A DNA stretch of 64,000 nucleotides from Bremerella volcania (GTDB lineage Bacteria > Planctomycetota > Planctomycetia > Pirellulales > Pirellulaceae): the NCBI RefSeq assembly GCF_007748115.1, contig NZ_CP036289.1:2232001-2296000 (forward strand). Direction: 5' to 3'. The position numbers and the translations under genes were made by a program. Below are positions 56,571 to 64,000 of the stretch, one piece after another. Numbering within the stretch: the first letter of the stretch is position 1; every line of letters starts with the position of its first letter. The notes beneath the pieces were generated by a model, which saw nothing but the letters and a program-made list of their open reading frames with translations, was not told where the DNA came from and did not search any database.

Positions 56571-56602
56571 AAAAAAAGCCGCTTGAGGACTCAAGCGGCT
56601 TT
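56571..56602 (-). terminator. Intrinsic terminator after the cysteine-rich protein gene
   Basis: Twelve-bp perfect stem (56575-56586 with 56591-56602), tetraloop GGAC. On the minus strand it is followed by seven U. It lies 28 bases past the stop of the gene at 56630. Confidence 0.9.
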
Positions 56603-56629
56603 GGCGGCGGAATTGGAGTGACTTATTTT

Positions 56630-57634
56630 TTAGTAACGGAAGATCATGTCGACCGTCAGGCGGCTGTCGGTGACGTCTTTGAAACCGGTCAGCGGGAATT
56701 CATAAGCGATACCCGTTTCCAGGTGTCCGGTCGGCTTGTATCGCATGCCGATGTTCTGCGTGACCAGGTCGTTGCCGGCGACGTCGTTCACACGGAGGTT
56801 GAACAGGTCGTGCCCGGCCACACCCAAAGCGGCCCCTTGCGAAGCATCATCGGTCCAGTGCCACCAGGCAAGTTCGGTGAACAGGTAAACCTTATCGGTC
56901 AATCGCACGTCGAAGTGGTTCGACCAGTGAATCGCCGAAGACTGCAGGCTTGAGTCGGCTGGCAAACGATAGCCAATGCTCGACAGAATGTGAGCGTCGC
57001 CATCCCACAGACGTTGACCGCCGGTCAGAAACAGGTGGAACTCGCCGTCTCCCTGCCCTTGCAGAGCGTCGCTGCTGCCCACCGGAAGTTCGTAAGTGAA
57101 ACCGGTCGAAACGATGGTGCCGCAGCAAGGATCACGCAGCAGGTTGTACTTCAGACCGGCCGAGACGTCCGCCCAGCCATCGTCCAAAAGGCCGTCGAGC
57201 GAGCCGTTGGTGTTATCGACGATGAAGCCGTCTTTGGTGGCAATCACGCTCAAGCGATCGGTCAACGCAACGCGAAACTGGGCCGCATACAACTGCACGT
57301 TGCCGCCAGCGGGAATGTTGTTTCCGATGGTGCCGGGCACCCAGTGATTCACGAAGATCGGGCGAAGCTCGGTGACCGTGCGTGGATCTTCAAAAAACAC
57401 GAAGTTAATCATCGGGCTGATGAAGTCGTCGAAGCAGTGATCGCTCGGATGAAGCAGATCGAGCATGCCCAAGCCGCAACCATCGCAAGACGAACACCCA
57501 CAGCAGCTGTCGCTAGCACAACAAGACGTCGCACAAGCAAGATCACATGGCTCGTACAGTTCCCCGGCGGTTGCCCAGCTGGCGGCACCGCTCAAGGCAA
57601 AGGCCGCAAATAAAATGGCCGCAGTAAACTTCAT
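56630..57634 (-). CDS. Exported beta-barrel-like protein with N-terminal cysteine cluster
   Basis: 334 residues, signal peptide to ATAG. Nine Cys lie between residues 30 and 53 (CCASDSCCGC), then a beta-rich region ending in Phe-Arg-Tyr (MIFRY), typical of outer-membrane barrels or transporters with a terminal aromatic residue. The cysteines could hold metal or form disulfides. Role unknown. Transcribed alone and closed by a terminator. Confidence 0.7.
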   Translation of the reverse strand: MKFTAAILFAAFALSGAASWATAGELYEPCDLACATSCCASDSCCGCSSCDGCGLGMLDLLHPSDHCFDDFISPMINFVFFEDPRTVTELRPIFVNHWVPGTIGNNIPAGGNVQLYAAQFRVALTDRLSVIATKDGFIVDNTNGSLDGLLDDGWADVSAGLKYNLLRDPCCGTIVSTGFTYELPVGSSDALQGQGDGEFHLFLTGGQRLWDGDAHILSSIGYRLPADSSLQSSAIHWSNHFDVRLTDKVYLFTELAWWHWTDDASQGAALGVAGHDLFNLRVNDVAGNDLVTQNIGMRYKPTGHLETGIAYEFPLTGFKDVTDSRLTVDMIFRY

Positions 57635-57863
57635 GACTTCCCGCCCTAATTTCTATAAGTTTGATTCGAAATGCCAGTATTTGCAGCGTCTGGCTTCGTA
57701 GTTTACTTATCGGAAAAAAAAGGCGAAAACGGGTTTCATCGTACGGTAGCCGTCATAGTTTTCCTAACGCGAATAATGGTTAGCCACTGCGCGATTGGCA
57801 GCCTGGCTCAGGCAAGCCGTATGTGAAGAATCATCGTCCGCGCATCGAGAATTCGCACGGCGT

Positions 57864-58256
57864 CTAAGGGCTTCCATCGAACGACGGCCCTTCAAACTTA
57901 AAGCCCCGGCGGCCTGGCGTATCGACGAACGAGATCATCGTGTCGTTCAAGTGCCGTGCCACATTCCGGGCAACGACCAACGTGACGCCGTTCGAATGCA
58001 CCAGAAAGTCTTCTTCAGGACGCATGTCTCCACGGGCCTCAATCGAAATGGTGGGAGCGAAACGCCCCCGGATCTCTTGGTTCTGGCCGATGCGAATATG
58101 GTTGTCGGCCAGGTTATAGTCCGCGTCGATTTCGATCAGGGCTTCGAATTGTTCCACTGCGGAGGGCTGCAAGTGAATCACCGGTGGCTCGATTGGGCCG
58201 CTCGACTGCACTGGGCCGCTCTCGGAAGAGAACAGCCGTTTGAAGAAGGAAAACAT
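57864..58256 (-). CDS. Cysteine-free IscA/HesB-like protein
   Basis: 130 residues. The C-terminal two thirds follow the A-type iron-sulfur scaffold pattern: IHLQPSAVEQFEALIE, LVHSNGVTLVVARNVARHLN, MISFVDTPGRRGFKFEGPS. The three conserved cysteines are all missing, and the protein has none at all. It cannot bind a cluster as IscA does, so it is likely a structural relative. Function unknown. Confidence 0.6.
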   Translation of the reverse strand: MFSFFKRLFSSESGPVQSSGPIEPPVIHLQPSAVEQFEALIEIDADYNLADNHIRIGQNQEIRGRFAPTISIEARGDMRPEEDFLVHSNGVTLVVARNVARHLNDTMISFVDTPGRRGFKFEGPSFDGSP

Positions 58257-58320
58257 CGTCGGTGGTGCCTGCCTGGTCTAGAGGTATAAAATCGTACGTG
58301 CGCTATGTAGCTCTGCACTA

Positions 58321-58590
58321 CCTGGAACGGTACCCGCCGTCATTCTATCCCCCGACTTCCGCCAGCTCACCTACAGCACCTACCTCGGCGGCGAAAACTA
58401 CGACTACGGCCGAGCGAGCTACTTCGATTCCGACGGAGCCATCGATCTAACCGGCTCCGTCAACGGCCCCGGCTGGCTTATCCGCAATGCGTGTCAGGAG
58501 AAATTCGCTGGCGGTGGTGGCGGGAAGCAGCTTTGCTATAAAGGCGGGTGCTTTGCCGGGGATGTGATTTTGATACAGTTGGTTCGGTGA
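58321..58590 (+). pseudogene. Remnant of an SBBP beta-propeller-repeat gene
   Basis: This frame has no start codon but ends in a natural stop. It encodes SPDFRQLTYSTYLGGENYDY, matching the SBBP unit LTYSTYLGG, followed by DGAIDLTGSVNGPGWLIRNA and the tail GGCFAGDVILIQLVR. It is about 85 codons, one repeat and a C-terminus. The upstream half is gone; a stop codon lies about 40 bases before. It is a decayed end of a surface-protein gene. Confidence 0.6.
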
Positions 58591-58623
58591 GGTGGAGACG
58601 TAAGTCATATCTAGGTCAACTTC

Positions 58624-59160
58624 GTGATTGAGCCAGACAAATACGGATACGCATTCTTCGACACGGCAACTCCGAAAACCCCACGGCGATTCAAATGTGA
58701 AGGGTTCAACTTCTACATCGGTGATCTTGGCATTTGTGTTTTTGACTCGAAGATGCCGTTGTGGATGGTGTTGGAGAATTCTGTCACTCCCTTGCCTGAG
58801 GCATCGAGCTACGTCCACGTTAATAGTCGCGGCTGGTTCTTAGAGATCGAACCGGTCGACGAAATCACGCTTCCCTTTCTGGTGACCGACAATCCGGATA
58901 TCCGCCAAGTCTTTCGGGGAACTGTTACCGTTGAGGTTCAAGGCACTGTTAGGGATTCAGACGAAATCCGCGGTTTTCCATTTCCGGTCATCAGTGAAAA
59001 GTGGCTTGGCGTCTTATGGAAGTATGGAGATGAATATCACCTGATCGCCTACGGGTTTGTATCGATAAGCAGTGGCGTTTCCTATCGCGCCTACAACCCA
59101 GAGTGGTCAGACGGGTTGGATGACGAGGAGGCTCTTGTCTTTGTTGTGACGCTTCCGTAA
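58624..59160 (+). CDS. Orphan hypothetical protein
   Basis: 178 residues from GTG with weak ribosome site. Beta-rich with FNFYIGDLGICVFDSKMPLW and LGVLWKYGDEYHLIAYGFV, no signal peptide. Base composition is more AT-rich than the neighbours, which suggests recent acquisition. Family not recognised. Confidence 0.55.
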   Translation: MIEPDKYGYAFFDTATPKTPRRFKCEGFNFYIGDLGICVFDSKMPLWMVLENSVTPLPEASSYVHVNSRGWFLEIEPVDEITLPFLVTDNPDIRQVFRGTVTVEVQGTVRDSDEIRGFPFPVISEKWLGVLWKYGDEYHLIAYGFVSISSGVSYRAYNPEWSDGLDDEEALVFVVTLP

Positions 59161-59191
59161 CGAAGTGATAGGCCCAGCCTAAGATACTTTT

Positions 59192-60100
59192 TTAGGACAG
59201 AGTTTCCTGTTTGTGTTTTAGAGAAGGTTCGACATCACGGCAAATTCGGTTTAATTGGAAGACGATTCGTTGAATCTGTTCGTTGTTCAACTTTTTTGTG
59301 GAAGTGCAAAGATACTGGCGAGCGAGTGCCGGGTTGATGACCCGAACCTTTTGTTGGCCAAATGTACGTTCGACGTACCAACCGGGAATCACGATGATCG
59401 GTTTGACTTGAATTTGATCTCCTGTGGATTCGGAAAGGAAATCTGTAAGGCATCGAACTTGGGTCTCGACTTGATCAAGATTGATCTTGAAATCAAAGTT
59501 TGGGAAATGAATCACGTTTGATTTGCTGTCGACGGACACCTTTGCGTTCATCCCCTTCTCAGGAAGTTTAGTAACCGTTTTCGTCTCTATGGCAAATACG
59601 CCACTTGGCGAAACAACCACATGATCAATATTGCCATATTCGATGGGTACATCATGAAAAACCCGACAGCCCTCGAGCATGAGTAAGTTGAGTTCTTCCG
59701 CAACGGCCATTTCACCATCGAGTCCTACGCGGATTTGATGGGCCTTACGTACACTCTTCCACATTAGCCAAAGTAGCAACAATTCCCAAAACAGGATTGC
59801 CAAGGAAATCGCTACGGCAGTAACGATCGGTTCAGACTTGGATTGGTCCCAAAGGAGGTAGGCAGAGAGCCCGGTGACTGGGAGTATGATGGTCATGACG
59901 AGATACATGTCGATTTTTTCCCGTAACTCATCATAGACCAGACGAAGTGAGTGTCCTGGCGGGCGCAAAAGATCTTTAGTTAAAGGTGTCTTACGCTGCA
60001 TGCGAAGACGATGAGCAAACAAGAGTAAAGCGGTCGGAGGCAAGAATGCGAAAAAGATAACCGCCACGGGCAAGAGTATCTTGAGATATTCGATCAGCAT
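59192..60100 (-). CDS. NERD-domain membrane protein
   Basis: 302 residues. Membrane helices at about 8-29, 64-83 and 92-113, then a NERD domain (about 125-240) with GLDGEMAVAEELN, the core DHVVVSPSGVFAIETK and a conserved Lys. NERD domains resemble nucleases and are often found in defence or DNA-processing proteins. AT-richer than average. Catalytic activity unproven. Confidence 0.8.
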   Translation of the reverse strand: MLIEYLKILLPVAVIFFAFLPPTALLLFAHRLRMQRKTPLTKDLLRPPGHSLRLVYDELREKIDMYLVMTIILPVTGLSAYLLWDQSKSEPIVTAVAISLAILFWELLLLWLMWKSVRKAHQIRVGLDGEMAVAEELNLLMLEGCRVFHDVPIEYGNIDHVVVSPSGVFAIETKTVTKLPEKGMNAKVSVDSKSNVIHFPNFDFKINLDQVETQVRCLTDFLSESTGDQIQVKPIIVIPGWYVERTFGQQKVRVINPALARQYLCTSTKKLNNEQIQRIVFQLNRICRDVEPSLKHKQETLS

Positions 60101-60390
60101 AAGGTGTGGTGAGAGTGATGGTGTTATAGGAAATAGAGTTGGGGAATGTTGTCACACCTTATACATAGATAGATATTCTGCATATAGATAGGACAGGGGC
60201 ATAGGCACTTTCCGCATCATCTCTTCATAGGTTCTTCACAATGAAATCCCGCGCGCACTATCTTCCCGCACGATCAGGCTGGTATACCTAAACCATGCCC
60301 CAGGAAATCTCCCTGGGCACGTCACTTCTGCCTGATCCCGCGTCCGCTGCGTAGCTGGCGTGGGGCTTTGCTTTCACACCGTCATTCACC
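60101..60390. other. Intergenic region with inverted repeats
   Basis: About 290 bases without a gene. It contains GATCAGGC (near 60269) and its inverse GCCTGATC (near 60332), and a hairpin near 60295-60318 (TGCCCCAGG...CCCTGGGCA). Could be a structured RNA or the leader of the next genes. Confidence 0.35.
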
Positions 60391-60591
60391 ATGTTGAACC
60401 ACCACGCACCCCAACCTGAAAATCACGGAGCTGGCTCTTCGGAGCACAGCCCTCAGGTCGCCGTGCGCGAGGGGGATCGGCTTCTTTGCCCTTGCTGTGG
60501 GGAGGTGTTGATGGTGTTGTCAGGCGAGCCAGTGGAGGAGAAGCCGGGCAAGAGTTTACGCCCCCGACGATGGCAGGGGGCAAGCGCATGA
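60391..60591 (+). CDS. Microprotein with CPCC motif
   Basis: 66 residues. The central LLCPCCGEVLMVLSG may bind zinc with two cysteines. It ends in TGA overlapping the next start as ATGA. Not recognised. The proline- and serine-rich N-terminus looks disordered. Confidence 0.45.
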   Translation: MLNHHAPQPENHGAGSSEHSPQVAVREGDRLLCPCCGEVLMVLSGEPVEEKPGKSLRPRRWQGASA

Positions 60592-60713
60592 AGCGGCCGG
60601 AGGGGCCGACGTTGGAGGCCATTATCCGTCGCCAGGAGGCCCAGGAGGAAACCGCGTTTCAGGCCGCCATGCAGGCAGGCGTACCGCAGCGCGAATCAGA
60701 GGCTATTATCTAG
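60588..60713 (+). CDS. Microprotein coupled by ATGA to the CPCC frame
   Basis: 41 residues (MKRPEGPTLEAIIRRQEAQE, then helical EETAFQAAMQAGVPQRESEA). Starts in the ATGA overlap. Probably translated by termination-reinitiation if real. Function unknown. Confidence 0.4.
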   Translation: MKRPEGPTLEAIIRRQEAQEETAFQAAMQAGVPQRESEAII

Positions 60714-60782
60714 CGCTCCTTTGGGGCTTAAAAAATGCAGTGGCAGTTCATGTCGTGGTCACTACGTGAGGCGGACTGCTAA

Positions 60783-62204
60783 TTAATAATTATCCGTCCC
60801 CAAAATCTTCTCCTCCACCTTATCCGCCTGCCATGCAATCGCGGTGATGGTTTTGGTGACTTCCAGTTGGTCGACGGCGTCGGCCAGTTGGTTGGCTCGG
60901 ACGGTGATCACTTCGCCGGCGTCTCCTTTTTCGACGGCGAATGCTCCGTGGATCATCTTCGTGTTGTAGCGCAGCAGGGCCATCGCGTTGCGTTCGTTGG
61001 CTGGGCCGCACAGGCTGTGGTAGACGACCAGTTCGTTGCCGTCGTCATCCTTCTGGCCGAAGGTGACGTGTACGTTTTGTTTGCGCAGCGAACTGACCGG
61101 AACGTTGATGGTCCAGTCGCTTTCGCTGTTTTCGATCAGCGGCCAGTTGCTGGTTTGGGCGACTGCCTTGACGATGTCCTTCGCACTGAACTTAGGCGTG
61201 GGGGCGGCACCCTTGCTGCCTTGCAGGTCGTCGAAGCTCATGGCTCCGCCCATGGCGGCGGCTGGGGCAGGTCCTGGGTTCGGTCCGGTCGGAGCGCCCA
61301 TCGGCTGGGTGCCTGGTCCGCCCATCGGCGGTGCACCGGGTTGCTGATACCCTTGCATGGCGGCGTGCATCATGCCGGGCATCATCATGCCGAAGCCGGC
61401 ACCCATGCCCATTTGCATCGCACCGGGGCCGGCGCCACCCCCTTCCCCGCTGTTCTCGGCCATCTTGCTCATGCTGTTGGCGGCCTGGTACATGGTGAAG
61501 GCGCGAAGATCGCCGATCGCTCCCATGCTGCTGCGAGCGTCGATCGCCTTTTGAACTTCTTCAGGCGGCGTGATCGCGTTGATGAAGAAGTCGACCAGTT
61601 CGAGCCCGTACTTGGCAAAGTCGTCGGTGACTTTGATGCGCGTCCCGGCGGCGATCTCGTCGAACTTGCTCGGCAGGTCCAACATGCTGATCTGAGACGT
61701 ACCGAGCAGGTCGGTCAGACGCGAAACGATCAGGTCTTTCAGGTAGCTGCTGACTTCGTCGGTGGTGTATTTGCCCTGGGTACCGACGATCGTGTTGAGC
61801 ATCAGCGGAGCGTCGACCACGCGGAACGAGAACTTCCCGAAGCTTCGCAGGCGGATCATGCCGAAGTCGCGATCGCGGATGGTGATCGGCTGTCGCGTGC
61901 CCCATTTTTGATCAAGGAAGGTCTGTTTACCGAAGTAATAGACCGACGCCTGAAATGGAGACTTTTCCCACGGAATGGTGAGAATGCTGGTGATCAGCGG
62001 GATGTTCTGCGTCTGCAGCGTATAGCGGCCAGGACTGAACGAATCCATCGCCTTGCCGTCCATGAAGAAGACGGCTTCCTGATTCTGCTGCACGATCAGT
62101 TGGGCACCATACTTAATGGCGGCCGAGCCCTCAGGCGGCATGCGATGCACGATGGAGCGATTCGAGTTATCGAAAAACTGAATGACTTCCAATTGCAGGC
62201 TCAT
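60783..62204 (-). CDS. SPFH-domain (virion-core-like) protein
   Basis: 473 residues. N-terminal half is an SPFH/band-7-like domain ([57 protein letters not shown]). A Met/Gly/Pro-rich linker (about 255-335) precedes a C-terminal domain ([39 protein letters not shown]). Bacterial members are cytosolic scaffolds of unknown job. The small gene 62402-62926 is 198 bases upstream. Confidence 0.85.
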   Translation of the reverse strand: MSLQLEVIQFFDNSNRSIVHRMPPEGSAAIKYGAQLIVQQNQEAVFFMDGKAMDSFSPGRYTLQTQNIPLITSILTIPWEKSPFQASVYYFGKQTFLDQKWGTRQPITIRDRDFGMIRLRSFGKFSFRVVDAPLMLNTIVGTQGKYTTDEVSSYLKDLIVSRLTDLLGTSQISMLDLPSKFDEIAAGTRIKVTDDFAKYGLELVDFFINAITPPEEVQKAIDARSSMGAIGDLRAFTMYQAANSMSKMAENSGEGGGAGPGAMQMGMGAGFGMMMPGMMHAAMQGYQQPGAPPMGGPGTQPMGAPTGPNPGPAPAAAMGGAMSFDDLQGSKGAAPTPKFSAKDIVKAVAQTSNWPLIENSESDWTINVPVSSLRKQNVHVTFGQKDDDGNELVVYHSLCGPANERNAMALLRYNTKMIHGAFAVEKGDAGEVITVRANQLADAVDQLEVTKTITAIAWQADKVEEKILGTDNY

Positions 62205-62242
62205 CAGGGTTCTCTCTTTCTATGACGTTTATTAGCGATGTT

Positions 62243-62360
62243 AATTCTTGTCCCCTCTCCCTTCCCAAGGGAGAGGGCTAGGGTGAGGGTTGGTGAAGCG
62301 GGTACCCAGTTCGCCCCCTCACCCTAACCCTCTCCCCGCAGGGGCGAGGGGACAGGAATT
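62243..62360. repeat. Palindromic intergenic element, intact-looking copy
   Basis: 14-bp inverted termini (AATTCTTGTCCCCT and AGGGGACAGGAATT, one mismatch) flank an inner 22-bp inverted repeat (62268-62289 with 62316-62337, 20 of 22 paired). Length 118. It resembles a MITE or REP-like element; no coding capacity. Same motifs as at 31244 and 35580. Confidence 0.75.
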
Positions 62361-62401
62361 GGGACTGGAGAAGAGAACGGTACTCGTTCCTATGTTTACT
62401 A

Positions 62402-62926
62402 TCAGGCATCCCCGCCGGCGGCGACGCCTTTGAGCATGTTTTCGCGATGATCGATCTTGGCCAATAGGCCATCGATCTTCGCGGTGATCTCCGGCACCAC
62501 TTGGGCTGGGGTCAGCTGCGAGGTGCCCAGGTTCGTGATTTCGTTTGCCAGGCCATCGACTTGTTGGACGAGGGCCAGGTCGTGTTCGTAAATGTCGGTC
62601 AGCAGTTCTTCGTCGACTTGCACGAAGTCGAAGAAGCCGCTGTAGCCTGGCATCTGGGACTTCAGTCGATTGATGGCCAGATCCAATCGGCTGCGAAGAC
62701 GCTCGAGCATCGGCAATTGATCGATGGCACCCAGGCCGACCAGTGTGTTGCCATACTCGTCGAGCCCCTTCTTCGACTTCTGAAGTTTGTCGGCCAGGAA
62801 GTTCCGGGTCATGCTATCGCTCTCGCGGCGATACTCGCGGGCCAGGTAGCCGGAAAAACCAGGGATGTACTGGAGTATCGACTCGACGAGCCCTCGATTC
62901 TTGGCATGTTGTTGAGGATCGATCAC
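62402..62926 (-). CDS. Hypothetical protein upstream of the SPFH gene
   Basis: 174 residues from GTG 62926, with GGGAGG six bases upstream; a longer frame to 63091 looks non-coding at its start. Helical, with VESILQYIPGFSGYLAREYR and DLAINRLKSQMPGYSGFFDF, no signal. Likely partner of the SPFH protein by order, not by evidence of contact. Confidence 0.65.
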   Translation of the reverse strand: MIDPQQHAKNRGLVESILQYIPGFSGYLAREYRRESDSMTRNFLADKLQKSKKGLDEYGNTLVGLGAIDQLPMLERLRSRLDLAINRLKSQMPGYSGFFDFVQVDEELLTDIYEHDLALVQQVDGLANEITNLGTSQLTPAQVVPEITAKIDGLLAKIDHRENMLKGVAAGGDA

Positions 62927-63307
62927 CGGAGGCCTCCCATTGGGGGTAAAGAGCAAGAGACGCTGTAACGCGTGTCTCGATGAACTGTGCGATGAGTTGT
63001 CATGTGCTAAGGCGAAGTTGGCTTTGAATTTCAGTGAAATCTCCGCCAGTGTTTCGCTGGATTGCGTGGAATCTTGGGATGCATCGGCCAACAGCGATGT
63101 CTGTGGCGGCCCGTAAGATCACGCTAAGCCGTTACCATATCAGGTTTTTGGTGTGGTGGGAAACAATCTCTAGAACTTTTTAAGGGGCCAATCGTAGGCA
63201 TAAAAATTGAGTGGGAATTCGCCTGGAACAGGGCCGATCATTTTGGTAGCGTCTGTGCGGTTACGTCGCAAAAAGTCTTTAATCCTAGGCCAGTTGGACA
63301 AATATTC

Positions 63308-64000
63308 ATGGACCAGCAGTCCCCGCTTTGCGGAATCCTGATCGCCCTTGTTTTGGGGCTGACCGGATGTGCCTCGAACGGAGCGATCGTCGACCCAATC
63401 ATTTGGTGGGACAAAGACGATCCAGCAGACCTCGCCAAATATGGCCCGACCCCAATTCAGCGGATTGAAGCGTTGGACGATTTGGCTTCCGGTGCTCGCG
63501 GCATGTCGGCCGAGCGGCGATCGGAAGAGGCCGCCAAGATCGCCAAGGCCCTTCCGGAAGAGAAGAACGAAGTGATCCGCGTTCATATGCTGCGCAGCTT
63601 AGCTAAATTGAACACTCCCGAGGCGTTCGCGGCGATGAAGTCGTCGATTTACGATAGCGCTGCCGACGTGCGTCGCGAAGCCGTCGTTGCGCTGGGTGAA
63701 TCGAAGAATCCCGAAGCGATCGACGCCCTGGCCGACGTACTGATCCGTGATCGGGACTATGATGTGCGGATCGCGGCCGCGACGGCGCTGGGCCAGTACA
63801 AAACTCAGAAAGCGAAAGAGGCGCTTGTGCCGGCGCTCGATGCACGGGATCCGGCAATGCGTTTCGCTGCCATCGAATCATTACGCAGAACCAGCAATGT
63901 CGACTACCAAGGCGACACGGCCAAGTGGCGCGAGTTTGCCATGGGTGGCAATCCTGAGCCGCCCCCTTATTCGATTGCCGATCAAATTGTGCCCAGCTTT
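63308..64000 (+). CDS. HEAT-repeat lipoprotein, truncated by window end
   Basis: Runs from ATG 63308 to the window edge without a stop. Signal with lipobox LTGC (LVLGLTGCASNG). Then HEAT/PBS-like repeats: DSAADVRREAVVALGESKNP and DYDVRIAAATALGQYKT. Repeats of this kind bind proteins in the periplasm. Full length unknown. Confidence 0.75.
   Translation, partial: MDQQSPLCGILIALVLGLTGCASNGAIVDPIIWWDKDDPADLAKYGPTPIQRIEALDDLASGARGMSAERRSEEAAKIAKALPEEKNEVIRVHMLRSLAKLNTPEAFAAMKSSIYDSAADVRREAVVALGESKNPEAIDALADVLIRDRDYDVRIAAATALGQYKTQKAKEALVPALDARDPAMRFAAIESLRRTSNVDYQGDTAKWREFAMGGNPEPPPYSIADQIVPSF

Noticed and set aside
58447-58818. 123-codon minus-strand frame over the SBBP remnant
   Set aside because: Its sequence is the reverse of the SBBP frame and the orphan gene start.
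60867-62225. 452-codon frame opposite the SPFH gene
   Set aside because: Antisense shadow; His/Arg-rich composition and no start signal.
1-64000. tRNA, rRNA, CRISPR, prophage or insertion sequence
   Set aside because: No cloverleaf-like T-arm sequences, no regularly spaced repeats, no integrase, transposase or phage structural gene was seen by eye.

Overview
The window reads as chromosomal DNA of a planctomycete, most likely a marine Pirellulaceae member (Blastopirellula/Bremerella type). The evidence is the family mix: a PVC-type membrane-bound dehydrogenase with a Pirellula-type haem domain, a DUF1559 (H-X9-DG) pseudopilin-like protein, an SBBP-repeat remnant, a formylglycine sulfatase, many exported hydrolases, and frequent TTG/GTG starts in moderately GC-rich DNA. 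This placement is inference from families, not from a marker gene. I saw no rRNA, tRNA, CRISPR array, prophage or insertion sequence.

Layout. 1-8.7 kb: 3' end of a SecF-type translocase gene, a LysM protein, then a minus-strand run of exported or membrane proteins ending in the PVC haem dehydrogenase. 8.7-17 kb: an LRR protein, the rny-ymdB pair (RNA turnover), tilS, a GH16 glycosidase, two tiny overlapping reading frames and an MFS transporter. 17-24.7 kb: a GT39-like glycosyltransferase, a large AsmA-like protein, dapF and a DUF374 acyltransferase (envelope and wall functions). 24.7-33.5 kb: a metalloprotease-like NPCBM protein, then xseA-xseB-ispA-dxs-nadK, and a secreted protein. 33.5-41.2 kb: a THUMP-like methyltransferase, an isolated dnaA, a GNAT enzyme, a double-PDZ protein, and an OxyR-type regulator downstream of msrB. 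41.4-48.2 kb: DUF1559 protein plus lipoprotein, two tandem di-haem oxidoreductase paralogues, a GH71/99-like protein and an esterase. 48.3-51.6 kb: a short flotillin-like protein, a 62-residue protein, and a co-directional FHA / MinD-like ATPase / glutaminase set. 51.6-57.6 kb: M14 carboxypeptidase, alpha/beta hydrolase, sulfatase, a MOSC fusion and a cysteine-rich exported protein. 57.8-61 kb: a less ordered accessory stretch with a cysteine-free IscA-like protein, the SBBP remnant, an orphan gene, a NERD protein and two ATGA-overlapping microproteins. 61-64 kb: an SPFH protein, its small neighbour, and a HEAT-repeat lipoprotein that runs off the end.

How the genes work together. The clearest functional groups are isoprenoid precursor synthesis (dxs, ispA) joined to exonuclease VII, peroxide and methionine repair (oxyR-like, msrB), mRNA decay (rny, ymdB) and polysaccharide or sulfated-glycan breakdown (GH16, GH71/99-like, sulfatase, esterases). 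The least explained groups are the FHA-MinD-glutaminase set, the twin di-haem enzymes and the 57.8-61 kb accessory stretch. A family of palindromic intergenic elements at about 31.3, 35.6 and 62.3 kb links otherwise unrelated loci; one copy appears to supply the ribosome binding site of nadK.
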